Assembly (NCBI GenBank): GCA_039621445.1
Contig: CP154957.1
Span: 31,886,399-31,950,398, forward strand
Reading direction: 5' to 3'
Source of the DNA: Euglena gracilis
Taxonomy: Eukaryota; Euglenida; Euglenophyceae; Euglenales
DNA length: 64,000 nt
Position numbers and translations under genes: made by a program. The notes below the pieces were generated by a model that saw only the letters and a list, made by a program, of their open reading frames with translations, was not told the origin of the DNA and made no database searches. Shown one piece after another: positions 22,160-34,272 of this stretch (its first letter is position 1; each line of letters begins with the position of its first letter).

Positions 22160-22341
22160 GCAATTTTGGAACCATCCACGAAGAGGGTGACCGATGTGGG
22201 ATCTTGAAAGAAGGGAAGCTGGATCTGGACATTAAAGCAGATGTACTCAATTGTTGGAAACGATGTGGAGTATTGAAAGGAGATTTAATTCATATACATC
22301 AGGGACATGGAATAGTGGGAGGGTCCACAGGAACTAATTAG
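22160..22341 (+). CDS. Candidate terminal exon, unknown protein
   Basis: After GGGTCACAG the frame reads NFGTIHEEGDRCGILKEGKL then DLDIKADVLNCWKRCGVLKG and LIHIHQGHGIVGGSTGTN before TAG. Composition is protein-like. The acceptor is weak because a G run replaces the usual pyrimidine tract. No family is recognised. Confidence 0.4.
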
Positions 22342-22559
22342 TGCACAGTAAAAATTTCCTTTGAAGGCCCCTAAGAGGTTCATTGGTGGTGGTGTTAAGT
22401 CCAGAAGAATCGAAGGGTTTGAGGCTGCGGCATGTAATGCACTTAACATAACCCAAAGCTTGGGCTGTGGGGGCCGGCTCAGTAGCACATGGGACTTCCA
22501 AGAGCGCCAGGCGCAGCAGCAAGGAGACCAGCAAAGCACATCCAGCTTGGATGTTTTGG

Positions 22560-23475
22560 GGTGGACCTTTACGAAGACGCGTTGCCCCAAAGTTGCTCTG
22601 GCTGTGGGAAAGCTCCCCCCTGATCCGCGAATCAGCTCTAAATATTCAAATGGGGTTGACGTTTGGGCTTGAAAAAGGCTGGTCTCAGGCTTCGTTCTCT
22701 CTTCAATTTAGGGTTGGCGGGCAGCACCTCCCTAGGTTCCGCATTGCAGCTCCTGAACTGCAAAGCTATTTCTGTCGGTGCACAACCTCAAAGATGGTGA
22801 CAAATGCGTCGACCATGCTCATTTGTACCGCACCGTACTGTGTACCTTCTGACCAAGTAAATTTGCAGGTTTAGTACCAGCCAATAGGAATTTAGCTGTC
22901 CCTACTGTGGTGTACTGCTGTCTTTACTGTGGGCCAACTGATGGAGCGGGGGGACTTCCTGTATCCTCGCACAGAACCAACCTATTGCCCCTTTCTTTAG
23001 CCTAACAATCCAACCATAATGATGGCAATGCTATCCACCAGATTTTAACTCTTTCAAACAGTTGAGGAAATCATTTCGCCATTCCGTCCCTTGTTTCGGT
23101 GGGTCCAATGTACAGGCAGTCAGAGGAAAAAAAAACCACACAGGGTTTTTATCACAGGCCAATATGCGCACAGATCCAAGAAGGGAGATAAGTGTGGAGG
23201 CTGCACAATTTGTTGCGATGAAGAAATAAAAAAACGGAGGAAATGTGGTTCAGGAGTTATAATGCAGAACCTCTCTGCCAGGTGCTGCCCACCAACCCCA
23301 ACCTGAAGAGAGAAAGAAGCCCGAGACCGGCCTCCAACAAGCCCAAACGTCAACCCCATATTGTGTGTTTGCCGCTGATTGTCGGGGGGAAGCCGAAGGG
23401 TTTTGTTTTTCCCACAGCCGGAACCTCTTGGAAGCGGGTCTACAGCAAAAGTGGAATCCCAACTTTTTGGTTGCC
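22560..23475. repeat. Inverted repeat pair, about 220-base arms
   Basis: The left arm (about 22570-22780) and right arm (about 23245-23470) are inverted copies sharing GGCTGTGGGAAA, ATGGGGTTGACGTTTGGGCTTG and GGGCAGCACCT. The peptide LTFGL..G.S.ASFSLQ..VGGQHL is conserved between arms on opposite strands. A further part of the left side (22470-22560, CAGTAGCACATGGGACTTCC) recurs inverted at about 25670-25790. Family unknown. Confidence 0.55.
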
Positions 23476-23671
23476 TCCGAGGAGGCTCAAGGGATGCAGC
23501 CTCCACTGAGCCTCCATGGAGGCTCAGGTGACCAATTCTGTCAGAGCATGTTGTGAATGTAGATCCGAACGGTAATTTGTGGTTTTTTTGTGTGTGTGTG
23601 TTATAAAGAAAAACCCTTCAATGTCAAACACGGCGACTGCACTCAGTGGCAAAGCATCTGCTTTCTCCCCA

Positions 23672-23925
23672 GTACACAGTGGATGCAAAAAAAAAAATCA
23701 CGGACTTTGGGAGACAATATAGAGCTTAAAACCAAACCGAAAACAAAATTTATTCAGCCAGATTTGTACCCAAATCATCCAGAGGTCAGAATTGTACCTG
23801 AAATTGTGATCTCGCTGGTATTTGTCTCAACTTTTGATCCTGCTGGGATTGCACTGGAGTCACTGGAGCGTGGTAGGCAAACTGCACGTCAGCACGGATG
23901 TCATGATGCAAAAAAGGTCACGTGA
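23672..23925 (+). CDS. Candidate exon, unknown protein
   Basis: After TCCCCAGTACACAG an open frame reads IELKTKPKTKFIQPDLYPNH then PEVRIVPEIVISLVFVSTFD and GIALESLERGRQTARQHG, ending at TGA. Composition is protein-like. An adenine run near its start could hide a frameshift. No domain recognised. Confidence 0.4.
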
Positions 23926-24385
23926 AATACAAAGTGTACTCCCTTTGGATGTGCCCATGGTGCCCCCTAGGCCCAGGGGTACCCCCCTCCCCTGCTCCCC
24001 AATAACAAAATCCTTTTGTGTGGACAAAGTTTGGCAGATATGGCGCAAATAGCAAATGGGTAAATGGTAAAAGCAATTTCAGGCGGATATGACTTTTTTG
24101 TGGCAAATGGATCAATGGTTTTGAACAAATTTGGCGGACATGGTGTAAATAGCAAACGGGTGGATGGTCTGTGCCACATCATGCGGACATGGCATTTTTT
24201 TTGTGGCAAACAGGAGGCACAAGGGCATGTGAGAGGGAGAAAATGTTTTGTTTTTTGTGGGGGTGTGGGCGGTATTGGAGGGAAAAGAAAATTTAAATTT
24301 ACATATGATAGGATATGGGTGAAAAAAAATGAAAAAGAAATTGGTAGGGTTGGGGCGGGGGCAGAAACCCCCAAAGTGTATTTTC

Positions 24386-24702
24386 CAGGGCGGTCCTTAA
24401 GGGACAGGAAAGTTTTTTTTTATTTCCTTTAAGGACCGCCCCCCCTTTCGGCCAAAGGGCCGGCTAAGGGCCAGACTGGGACTTGAACGGGGTCCATAAT
24501 TAAAAAGTCCAAAAAAACACACGATGATTTGGGTGAATGGACGATGTTCCAAGGGTGCCAAGAATCATTTTTTCCCCTAATGTCGACCTGTTCTCGCTGA
24601 AAAATGCCAGAATTCCTTGCCCATTTTTCCTGTATATTTTTCACTGAGTGTGCTGGGACAGCGGATGTTTTTTTTTTTTTTATTTGCTTAAGGACCGCCC
24701 TG
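24386..24702. mobile_element. hAT-like MITE with perfect 8-bp duplication
   Basis: Inverted ends CAGGGCGGTCCTTAAG and CTTAAGGACCGCCCTG bound 317 bp. GTATTTTC is repeated exactly at 24378-24385 and 24703-24710. A CAGGG start with 8-bp duplication is diagnostic for the hAT superfamily. An inner inverted copy of the end (TTTAAGGACCGCC at about 24429) makes the left side a hairpin. No transposase. Confidence 0.85.
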
Positions 24703-25092
24703 GTATTTTCTTTATTTTTTTCCCCTTGCGGTAGAGTGGGGGCGCAAAAACTAAAATAAAATTATCGTGTTCTGGGCATCAGTGTGGGGGTAGTGGGGAG
24801 GGTGTGGGGGGTTGGGGTCAACCCGTAAAAGAGTTAAGGTAACCAAAAGTGAGGATTCCACATTTGCTGGGCCCCCTTGGAAGCTTTTAAGCAAGGTGAA
24901 CTTTTTTTGCATGACTCACTAATTAGTTCCTGCTTCCAATGCTTTAACTGTAATCTTTGCATTTATTTGCATTTTTTTGTGTCTGTCAATCGAAACGATC
25001 ATCTTTGTACTCTTTTTTTTTCCAAAGAGTGTTAAATTTTTTCTTTTTTTCCAAAGAGTGTTAAATTTTTTCTGTTTTGCGATTTTTTCCAG

Positions 25093-25293
25093 GATGGATG
25101 TATTTCGCACGCAAAGAGTTGTAATCGACAATTGCAGACACTGCTGCCACAAGGATTTGAAGGCCCATACTCTTCTTCCACCGCATTGCTAGCTGGCATG
25201 GACCAATTTGCAAGTGCATACCAAAAAGTACGCCTCATGAGTGCAGTTATTGACACCGCGATGGAGGAAGCTGTCGTCGTTGCTTGTGCTGAG
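25093..25293 (+). CDS. Candidate internal exon, unknown protein
   Basis: A 201-base piece (67 codons, phase 0 at both ends) lies between GCGATTTTTTCCAG and a good donor GAG|GTGCGT. It reads SCNRQLQTLLPQGFEGPYSS, LLAGMDQFASAYQKVRLMSA and VIDTAMEEAVVVACAE, an Ala/Met-rich probable helix. Open length, composition and both splice sites agree, making this one of the most convincing exons here. Neighbouring exons are not identified and the family is not recognised. Confidence 0.6.
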
Positions 25294-26724
25294 GTGCGTT
25301 TTTGAGAATTGCCTTTCGATTATTAATTCAATTTTCGAGAAGGCCAAATGAAAATTTAATCCTCATGTGTCCAACCACCAATGGTACATGTTAATTAGAA
25401 ACCGCACGTTTGAGATGTTTGAGTATCAAATCACCCACAAAGACCCTTCTTTTTGTGGTGGGCTGAATTTTATTGCATTGTGTTGTTGTTTTTTTGAAAA
25501 AGAAACCATCCAAATGTTTCCAGAAAATGGACCAACAAACTCCCCAAATATCAAGGAAGGTGGAATATATTGTTGTGGTGTATTGGGCTCGATCTCATCT
25601 GCCCAAAATCGTTCCCGCAACAAAATTGACCTTCACATGAATGGACGCAACAAAATGAACCGACCTTCACATCCATGTTTTATGTGCTTGGATTCCAGTC
25701 TCCTTGCTGCTGTGTCTGGCGCTCGTGGAGGTCCCATGTGCTGCTGAGTGGGCCCCCATAGCCCTTTTGGGTGGTGCTAGGTGCAAGCTTCCTCCCTGGT
25801 GGTCAGGTTTTGGGGTGCGCCAAAGACGCCAGGGCCCGAAAATGGCTATTTTCAAAGTGAAATTGACTGGGTCCTTAGGCACCGGGGTGGGGTCCCCCCC
25901 GCGAGGGGGTGCCTGCTTTGGGCAGACACCCCAAAGCACAAAGGCACCCCCCCCTCCCCCCCCCGGGGTTGGTGAAAAGAAGCCTGGCTTGGTGCACATA
26001 CAGGCTGTACATCCTGCAGATACAGGATGTACATCCTGTACCCTTTAACCCTGTGCCCAGCCTGCACGCTTAATTCTTCTGATTTTGAGACCTCTCGGGG
26101 GACTTTGAGCAAATTTTTAACTGTCCCACAGATTAGTGCTTGCGAACCATCCCATTATTTAATGCCCCTATTGTATTTGGCTTGGGTCATTTTGGCGATT
26201 TCAACAAAGGGGTATTTTATGAAAATTGTCACATCTGGCACAAAACCTGATTTATCATGTTATGGGATGGTCTGTGGCCCAAGGATTTCTCCCAAGTTTT
26301 TCGCTCGACAATTTCATCCATATATATGATCCCCGGGATTTGATGAAAGAGTTCTGTGATGTCGTGATGTCAAACAATGCCTTCACCAAACCAAAACATT
26401 GATCCAAATGTGCGCATAAAGCACCAAATCTTTTCATAGCATACCTGAAAATTAAGCCAATGGTCAGAGTTGCATATTTGATGCCTGCCATACCACCCCC
26501 CATTCTTCGAAGTTTTCCCTCATCCGTTAAGCCAATTTATCAGCCCAACGATGGTCTCTGCCATTTGCTTTCTGTGCACAGGTGCAGGTGCTCCCACTGT
26601 CCTGTGCAGGGGCCCCCTGGCCACCTCTTCTTCCCTTTTTCTGGAGTTGCTTTGGGCGATCCCCGGTTGGCAGATCCGGAGAATTCTGGCAAACATCTCT
26701 CGCGCTCATTCTCTCTGTTTTCAG

Positions 26725-26844
26725 GATGTCACAGCCGACATATTGGTTCCACTTTTGGCTCACATCATCTCTCAAGCGCGGTGCCCAAACATTTATGCAT
26801 CTCCATTATTCTGGTGTCTTTTGTCCCAAGGTGTCTCTATGTGA
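26725..26844 (+). CDS. Candidate exon, unknown protein
   Basis: After TCTCTCTGTTTTCAG the frame reads DVTADILVPLLAHIISQARC then PNIYASPLFWCLLSQGVSM to TGA. A donor-like CCAAG|GTGTCT lies 13 bases before the stop. Upstream, 26581-26723 is open in more than one frame and could hold a preceding exon. Product unknown, helical and hydrophobic. Confidence 0.45.
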   Translation, partial: DVTADILVPLLAHIISQARCPNIYASPLFWCLLSQGVSM

Positions 26845-27053
26845 CACAGAGGGATTGCTGTTTAGAAATGAGAATGTGTTCCCCGTTTTTTGATCCCTTG
26901 GGAGTTATTTCAGATTTTTGGTTGTATCTTTTTGACCACTGAGAGCTATTTAAAAATGTTTTCCATAATGTGATGATTTTTTTTGTTCCACCTTACGCAC
27001 CTGATCTCTTCGACTCGTGGTTTTATTTTCTTTCAGCTTATTCTGTTTTTTTA

Positions 27054-27057
<4 letters not shown>

Positions 27058-27102
<45 letters not shown>

Positions 27103-27134
27103 ATATATATCTATATATATATATATAATATATA

Positions 27135-27166
<32 letters not shown>

Positions 27167-27168
27167 TC
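27058..27168. repeat. (AT)n microsatellite
   Basis: Over 100 bases of nearly pure AT with a few phase breaks. Confidence 0.95.
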
Positions 27169-27854
27169 CTTGCAGGGGGATTAATTTATGAACAGAGGAA
27201 GAGGGGGGGGGGGCACGAACACGTTTTTTGTGGTGTTTTGTTTTTTTTTCTTTTTGTCCGAAATTTGTGTTTATTTTATCATTTTCTTTGCTTTATTGCA
27301 CAATTCCTTCTGGCAGTTTTTTTTTGCATGAAATTAAAGAAAACCTTCGTTTCGGACTTTGTTTTCTATTTTCTATCATTTTTTTGTTTTTTGGTCATGC
27401 AAATTGATATTTTGTATGTATTTTTTGCATGATGAATATGAATATGAATCTTGTTACAAAAAAAAATCCCCAAGCTGGATATGTTGTTGTCCTCTCCCAC
27501 GAAAAGTGTATATCCCAGGGAGCTTTTGAAGGAATTTTCATCAATTTTCGTGTTTTTTTTTGGCGTTTATTTGAGTTTATTTGTGTTTTTTTGTGTCGCT
27601 TTTTTCGGTCGGTGTTGTGTTTCCCTTGTTTTTTTTAATAATTTTTTTCGTGGTTTTATTGAATAATATGGGTACCTGGGTGGGCTTGCAAAGACCCTCT
27701 AAGGCACCTGGACGCCAAAGCGACGGCTATTCAGGGCTTTGGGCACCCTCGCTTTGGCGACGTTCCCACCACTGCCACACACCGCCTAAAATCGTCACAA
27801 ATGTGTGCGGTCACCGCTTCTGCTTGCCACGTGAGTACGTGGCCCCACGGCATG

Positions 27855-28075
27855 TGTGGGTGGTCCCCCCAAGTTGCACTCAGGCTTCTTGTTGTTCATG
27901 GCCGGCGCTACTTTTGCTTCTGGCCCAATGAGTGAGTGGCCAGGGACCACTTACACCAGTGCTCTTGCCTTGCTCCCCCTGGCCGGGTGAGGAACTCTGG
28001 TGTAATTCCAGCGCCGTAGGGACATACACCCACCTTGTGTGGTTGATGTGGTTGGTGCATCACCCCCCAGGGTGG
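27855..28075. repeat. Dispersed repeat, inverted relative to 31795-31990
   Basis: GGCCAGGGACCACTTACACCAG through GTGTAATTCCAGCGCCGTAGGG and CACCCACCTTGTGTGG is the reverse complement, with some mismatches, of 31795-31990. The two arms face each other about 3.7 kb apart. Confidence 0.6.
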
Positions 28076-28784
28076 GGTCGCTGAGCTCTTATCTTTTTAT
28101 GGGTAAGAGGGAAGCTTACCCCTGGGCAAAAGGGGGGGTCGGACCCCCCCCCCCGCCCGGGTTCACCTCGAGAACTGGTGGATTATCACCATGATCCCGG
28201 CCCGGTTCCCAGAATATTTTTTTTTTCAGTCGCGAGTGACTGGATTTCTAGTTTCTGAATCACCTCCGTTTGACCCCCAACTCTCCGCCAGGCCCCAGCT
28301 ATGCAGCCGCGAAGGGGTCAGGTGTTTTTTTGTCCTGGACCCCTCCCCCGGGGGGGGGGGGGGAGTGGGTGGGTCCCTTGGACCCCCCTCCCCCCCGGGG
28401 GGGGGGTGGTGGTGGGGCTCCGGCCACCTCCACGTACACAGACAAAAGGGCCAGAGGCGAACAACAGCGCCAGGCCAGAAGAAGGGATAAAAGGCACCCA
28501 AAAAACAGCCACAGTGCACACAGGGGGTGGGGGTAGGGGCTGGTAGGTATATCTTTTTCGGTGCCGAAGGCGCCGATAATTTTTAAAAAGGAGCTATTTT
28601 TGGCATTTTGGGCAAAAGTGGGTGGGTCTGCCGGACCCCCCCTCCCCCCCCCCCCCGGTCTTAAAAAAAAACCCACGAAATGCACCCCCGGAGGCCCTGT
28701 ATCACCCCCCGTTCGCCGTTTTGGCCGCCGACATGCCTGGCCCGTGTTCCAGTGCGCTTTTGCGGCCCAAAACGGGGCTCTAGG

Positions 28785-29846
28785 CGGTAGACTGGGGGGG
28801 GGGGTCCTGGGTGGTCGGCCGACTAGGCCTGGTCGGCAGCTGATCGGCGAGACGGGGGGGTAGTGGGTGGTTCGCGGATTAGTCGGCCGACCACCCACTC
28901 TAATGTAGTTACGGGTCAGTCTCGCCGACTTTTTATGAAGAAAATTGTATGCAAACTAGTCGGTGGCTAGTCGGTGGTCATGAAAATGGTCTGTGGCGGG
29001 TCCAAACCACACAGAAATGGTCCGGATGGGTCTAAATAAGTGCCTTACACCAACAGGAACACCCTCAGATGGAAATCTTTGGTCGGTGGGGGGGTCGGTG
29101 GGCCCTTGATGGGGTCCGGAGGGGTAAAAAACCAATGACGAAACAGGTATTACATGAAAATCCTTTAGAAATGCAACCATTCTGCATCACGACAGGCTGA
29201 AAACTCCCCCCTCCACCCCCATCCGAGCCTCAGATAACAAAATCCCTTCTGTGTTGGCATCATACTCGGGGGCTAAGTCGTTTTGTGGCTCACTTTGGCA
29301 TAGGCGGGGGGGGGGGCCCCCTGCACCCCCCCTCAAATAACAAAATCCCTTCTATGTTGGCAACATACTCCGGGGTTAAGTCGTTTTTGTGGCTCACTTT
29401 GGCATAGGCAGGGGGGGCTCCGCCCCCCGCACCCCCCCCTCAAATAACAAAATCCCTTCTATGTTGGCAATATACTTGGAGGGCTAAGTCCTTTTTGTGC
29501 AAAATTTGACTTATATTGACTTATATACAACGGGGAGAGGTGTTCTTTTGCCAAAAGTGGCCCAAAATGGACATTTTGCCCCCAGTTTTTTGCATATTTG
29601 GGTGGGTTTTGACTGGTGTTGAGGTGATTTGGACAAAAGTTTTTTCTCGGGGGGGGGCTTAAAAGTCGGTGAAACTAGCCCGTAACTACATTAGAGTGGG
29701 TGGTCGGCCGACTAGTCGGCCGACCACCCACTACCCCCCCCCCCGTCTCGCCGACTAGCTGCCGACCAGGCCTAGTCGGCCGACCAGTTGGGTGGTCGGC
29801 CGACTAGTCGGCCGACCACCCAGGACCCCCCCCCCCCAGTCTACCG
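28785..29846. mobile_element. 1.06-kb element with long inverted ends
   Basis: The left end (28785-28938) and right end (29661-29846) are inverted copies starting CGGTAGACTGGGGG and running through GGCCTGGTCGGCAGCT, GGCGAGACGGGGGG and CACTCTAATGTAGTTACGGG. The right arm has about 33 extra bases. Each arm is built of smaller palindromes of GGTCGGCCGACTAGTCGGCC. A perfect palindrome longer than 35 bases spans about 29696-29733. The inside is non-coding and includes a three-copy tandem array. No clear target duplication was found, so the superfamily is unassigned. Confidence 0.7.
29225..29505. repeat. Three-copy tandem repeat, about 120-base unit
   Basis: The unit contains AACAAAATCCCTTCT.TGTTGGCA, ATACTC..GGGCTAAGTCGTTT and GTGGCTCACTTTGGCATAGGC plus a G/C run. 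Three copies lie head to tail inside the 28785-29846 element. Confidence 0.75.
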
Positions 29847-30204
29847 TCTGGCACTCGAAAACGGCCATTTTTGGGGGGGTGTTTTTTAGGCCGTTTTTTT
29901 TTTTGGCTAAAATCAATTTTTCCAAAACATCTCGACAATGAAGCAAAATCAAAGAAAATGTCCAGAGAGCAAAAATGGAGCCTTTGGAATGCCGTACCCA
30001 ACCATGGTTTACTTTTCCCCCAACTCTTCATGCAGCCCGAGTTACGGCCATTTTTCGGCCCATTTTTGGCACATTTCAGGAGCCATTTTGGGCTGTTTTC
30101 GGGGTCAAAAAAATCGATGTTTCCAGAATACCTCGAAAATGAATCAAAATCGAAGGAAATGTCTGGAGACCCATTGAAGCCGTTAAAATACCCTATCTAA
30201 CAGT

Positions 30205-30830
<626 letters not shown>

Positions 30831-31161
30831 CCCCGCAACTCCCCGCTAGCCCATTTTTCGGCCAATTTTGTCCATTTTGTACAGTTTTGGCCTGTTTTGA
30901 TTCACCTGTTTTTGGTCATTTTGGCCTCCTGGACCCGGAAAACCTGTTTTTGAGCCGAAAATGAGCGTTTTTCAACCCCCCCCCCCGGCTCCCCGTTTTT
31001 GGCCCGTAACCCATGGAGTTTGGGTCAAAAACATGTCAAAAAAAGTCGGAAAATCCAAGAAAACGGGTATGGGGAGTTAACATTTCAGAAACAAGAAAAC
31101 GGTTATGGGTTCACGTTTCGGAAATTGCTGTAAAACTACTGAAAGTCACCGTAAATTGCAG

Positions 31162-31309
31162 GTGTGTAATAATGACAATCATAAATTATGCGAAATTTGC
31201 AATGCTAGTATTTTCGGCCTTCCATTCTGTACGTGCAAGTCCCATTAAGAGCTCAGCACTATTCAAAACCTGGTCCTACTGGTTGAAAAAAGTGTTCACC
31301 TCCGGCTAA
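31162..31309 (+). CDS. Candidate exon, frame unresolved
   Basis: After GTAAATTGCAG one frame gives a Cys-rich piece (CNNDNHKLCEICNASIFGLP then FCTCKSH, stop at 31248). Another gives MTIINYAKFAMLVFSAFHSV then ALFKTWSYWLKKVFTSG to 31309. The Cys spacing of the first is reminiscent of a small metal-binding module, but it is short. Which is used cannot be decided. Confidence 0.3.
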
Positions 31310-31794
31310 AGAAAATTTCTGCACGACAGGGACACAAAAACCAGAAACATGGGGAGGGAGGTTCCTATGTGGGGGATGCAAGAAATGCGGTGCAAATCAA
31401 CAAAACAACCTTACTCAAATTTGTGCATTTGGGGGTCTTATTCTTGAATTCCTTGACCAGCCGGAACCAAAGAAACCAAAATGACAGCCCAAAGCTACTG
31501 AGCCCCCCTGGGGGAGGGGCAGGTGCAACAGGGGGATGGGTTGACCCTCCTTGCCCTAAAAAAGGGTTGCCAAAACCCAATTTCGCCTTTGTTTCCCCCC
31601 TTCCCTTGGAGGTGACCTTGACAAATACATCGAACGGCAAACACATTCTTGGTATAAGGTTAGAGTTTGGGTTTATATGAAAGGGACGGAGTTCGGGTCA
31701 GGGTTTGGAATAAGGTTGGGATTTAAAAGTTAGGGCTATTTGGTTGCAGGCTTAATTAGGCCTGAATGAAACCTAATTGCGGTCCAAATTTCGG

Positions 31795-32225
31795 CACCAA
31801 CCGCACAAGGTGGGTGTATGTCCCTACGGCGCTGGAATTACACCAGAGTTCCTCACCCGGCCAGGGGGAGCAAAACAAGAGCACTGGCGTAAGGGGTCCC
31901 TGGCCACTCACCACACAAACTGGGCCAGAAGCGAAGATAGCGCCGGCCACAAACAGACAAGAAGCTTTAGTGCAATTAATGGGGGGGGGGGGGTGATGCA
32001 GCGAAGCCAGGCTGGACCCAAACAGCGCAAAGTGCCGAAAGTTTTTGGGGAAAGGGTTTAAAAAAAAAATCGGCCCAAAAGGGCATTTTGAGGGTTTTTG
32101 CACTACCCAGCTGGATTTGGGCTTATTTTTTTGCCTGTTTTCGGTGGTACCAGCCGGGTCCAACTGCCAGCCAGTTGGACCCCCCACCCAGGGGGTGGGG
32201 GGGTGGGCAGGTGTGACCGGTCCTG
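31795..32225. repeat. Two adjacent dispersed repeats
   Basis: 31795-31990 is the inverted partner of 27855-28075. 32030-32220 is a copy of the CAGCCAGCAGC family (GGGGAAAGGGTTT, ACCCAGCTGGATTTGGG, CAGCCAGTTGGACCCCC). Confidence 0.55.
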
Positions 32226-32489
32226 GGCTGGAGGCTCCGGTATGGGTTTTGGTGTGAAACGCTGAAAATTTTGTTGGGAAACGCCCCTGGACAGCCTAAT
32301 TTTTGGGTATCACCCCCGCCCCCCCCCCCAGTGCAGGCAGGGTCTTCTCCTTCATCGTAATGTTGGAGCTTTAAAACTTGACATTAAGATTCAGATTCAT
32401 TTGCTGATATTTTTATTGGTCAAATGCTTTCAAATGGCAGTTGCTGGCTGTTTTATTTTGCCTTGGCTAGTTGTTTTTTTTTTGGATAG

Positions 32490-33053
32490 GACCTTTGGTG
32501 TTGTTGATGCTTGCAAAAGAGTACAAAAAAAACAAGGATCTTATGTGGATGACCTGGGTCATGTTATTGCTCCACAGGTGTTGCGAGACACTGAACTTGG
32601 TTATGCCCTCACCTCTTTTGAAGCAGCCTTGCACTGGCTTTCAAACGAAGGAACAGATGCCAGGCGAGCCGAACCAGCAATGGCATCGGTATTGTCCATC
32701 CACAACCTGCACTGCATTTCTGATCTCTCGCATTATTTTTCAAAAAAATTCAAAAGTTTTGAGGATTTTGAAGGTTTTTTTTTTTAAAGGTTTAAAGGTT
32801 TTTTAAAAGGTTTTTTAAAGCTTTTAAAGAATTTCAAGGACAGCTTTTTAAGCGTGTAAAGAATTCTCAAGGCGACTATTTTCCAAGGTTGGTCAAAGAG
32901 CCATCTGGACATCGAACCAACGTCGGTCAAGGTCGAAAATCAGACAGTCGAAAAACCAATTGTTGCGAGCTTTGGGTGGATAGACAATGTTCCAGCGATG
33001 CCAGAAATATTTTTCCCTCCGGAGTTGCTTGTTGGCTTGTTTTTTTCCGATAT
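32490..33053 (+). CDS. Candidate two-exon segment, unknown protein
   Basis: Exon 32490-32688 follows TTTTTTTTTGGATAG and ends TCG|GTATTG. It reads VVDACKRVQKKQGSYVDDLG, HVIAPQVLRDTELGYALTSF and EAALHWLSNEGTDARRAE. A second piece starting after TTCTCAAG at 32872 is in compatible phase and reads ATIFQGWSKSHLDIEPTSVK, VENQTVEKPIVASFGWIDNV and PAMPEIFFPPELLVGL. Its donor is not clear. The second piece is open in another frame as well. Composition is strongly protein-like. I recognise no domain. Confidence 0.5.
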
Positions 33054-33805
33054 TTTGTGGGGTTTTTTTTGCTCGAAATCAAAAAAAATTTCCAGAACGA
33101 AAAATTTAAGGGTTTTGAAGGTCTTTTAAGGCATTTTGGAAAAAAAATAATGTTGTTTAATGTTTTTTTAAGGGTTTTTCATGTACTTTAAAGGACATAA
33201 TGCCTGGTAACCAGGGATAGATGGGAAGCCCTTCAGTTTTGAGGTAGGTGGTTGAGGGGGTCCGAAACACCCCCCCCCCCAAGATGTTGGGAGGGGGTCA
33301 GGACCCCCCACCCCAGAGCAGTGCGGGAATCGGCCAAACAGCCAGGGTGGTGGGGGGGGGTCGACCACCTCCACCTTCTCCATTTCTAGGAGCACACAAA
33401 ATTTTCGACCTCAAAATATTTTTTCCCGGCGCCTTTGGCGACAGGAAAAAATGTGTGAGTGGTGGGTGAGGGGGTCGATATGTATGTGTGCATGCACGCA
33501 TGTATGTGTCTGGTTGGCTGGCTGGCTGGCTGGATGGCTGGCTGTGTTCAGGGATCCTCACGTCCTGAAAAGGAAATTCACGGGAATTCACGGAGGATCA
33601 CGGAAATGGGCGGAAGGCCATTTTTACGGAAATCACGGAAAATCACGGAAATTCACGGATAAGGAGGAGGGTTCGGAAAAAAAATTGATCTTTTGAATGT
33701 GTTTTGTTTGTGCAGACACATTTTGATGGGATGCTTTGCTTATTCTCTGCCTTTCCAAACAGACAATGTCGTCAAATTCATTTTTTTTGTAATTTTTCTT
33801 CCTAG

Positions 33806-33980
33806 CCAGGACACCCCGCTGAAGCAGTTGGATTTTTGGGAGTCGGTGAAGAACCAAAACCTCACCCAGACAATCACAGATGATTTTGTGGCCGTTTTCC
33901 TCCATTCTGATCTCCTGGTCACAAAATTGGACCTCGAAAGCATCAGAGGTGTTCTCCAAAAATACACACAAGTTGAGGGC
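33806..33980 (+). CDS. Candidate exon, unknown protein
   Basis: After TAATTTTTCTTCCTAG the frame reads QDTPLKQLDFWESVKNQNLT, QTITDDFVAVFLHSDLLVTK and LDLESIRGVLQKYTQVEG, a well-formed helical stretch. The exit is GGC|GTCTGG or CAA|GTTGAG. Neither is strong. Product unknown. Confidence 0.5.
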
Positions 33981-34150
33981 GTCTGGGTTTTATGACCTTC
34001 CACCTTCCCGCCCAGGCTGCATGCGGAAGGGTCAATCGCTATATCGATCTGCTGACAGGGTTTTGGCAACCCATTTAACCCATTTAGTGGCAATCAAGAA
34101 AAAAATTCAAGGACATTCCCCTCCTGTACGTTTTTTATTTTCATGTACAG

Positions 34151-34272
34151 GTGTGAATAGGAACTGGGGGATCTCCAGGACTATATTATGGAGAAACGAT
34201 CTGCTTCCACAACCGCCCAAATATGGTTCCAGTGCAGAATGGAATGTGGCCTTTGACCTTTTCCGGAAACAG
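34151..34272 (+). CDS. Candidate exon, unknown protein
   Basis: After TTATTTTCATGTACAG the frame reads VNRNWGISRTILWRNDLLPQ then PPKYGSSAEWNVAFDLFRKQ and runs into the AATCACGGAA repeats. No canonical donor is seen at the edge of the repeat. It does not join 33806-33980 in phase by the donors I can see. Confidence 0.4.

Noticed and set aside
29225-29505. Possible CRISPR-like array
   Set aside because: The three repeats are head to tail with no unique spacers and lie in a eukaryotic transposon.
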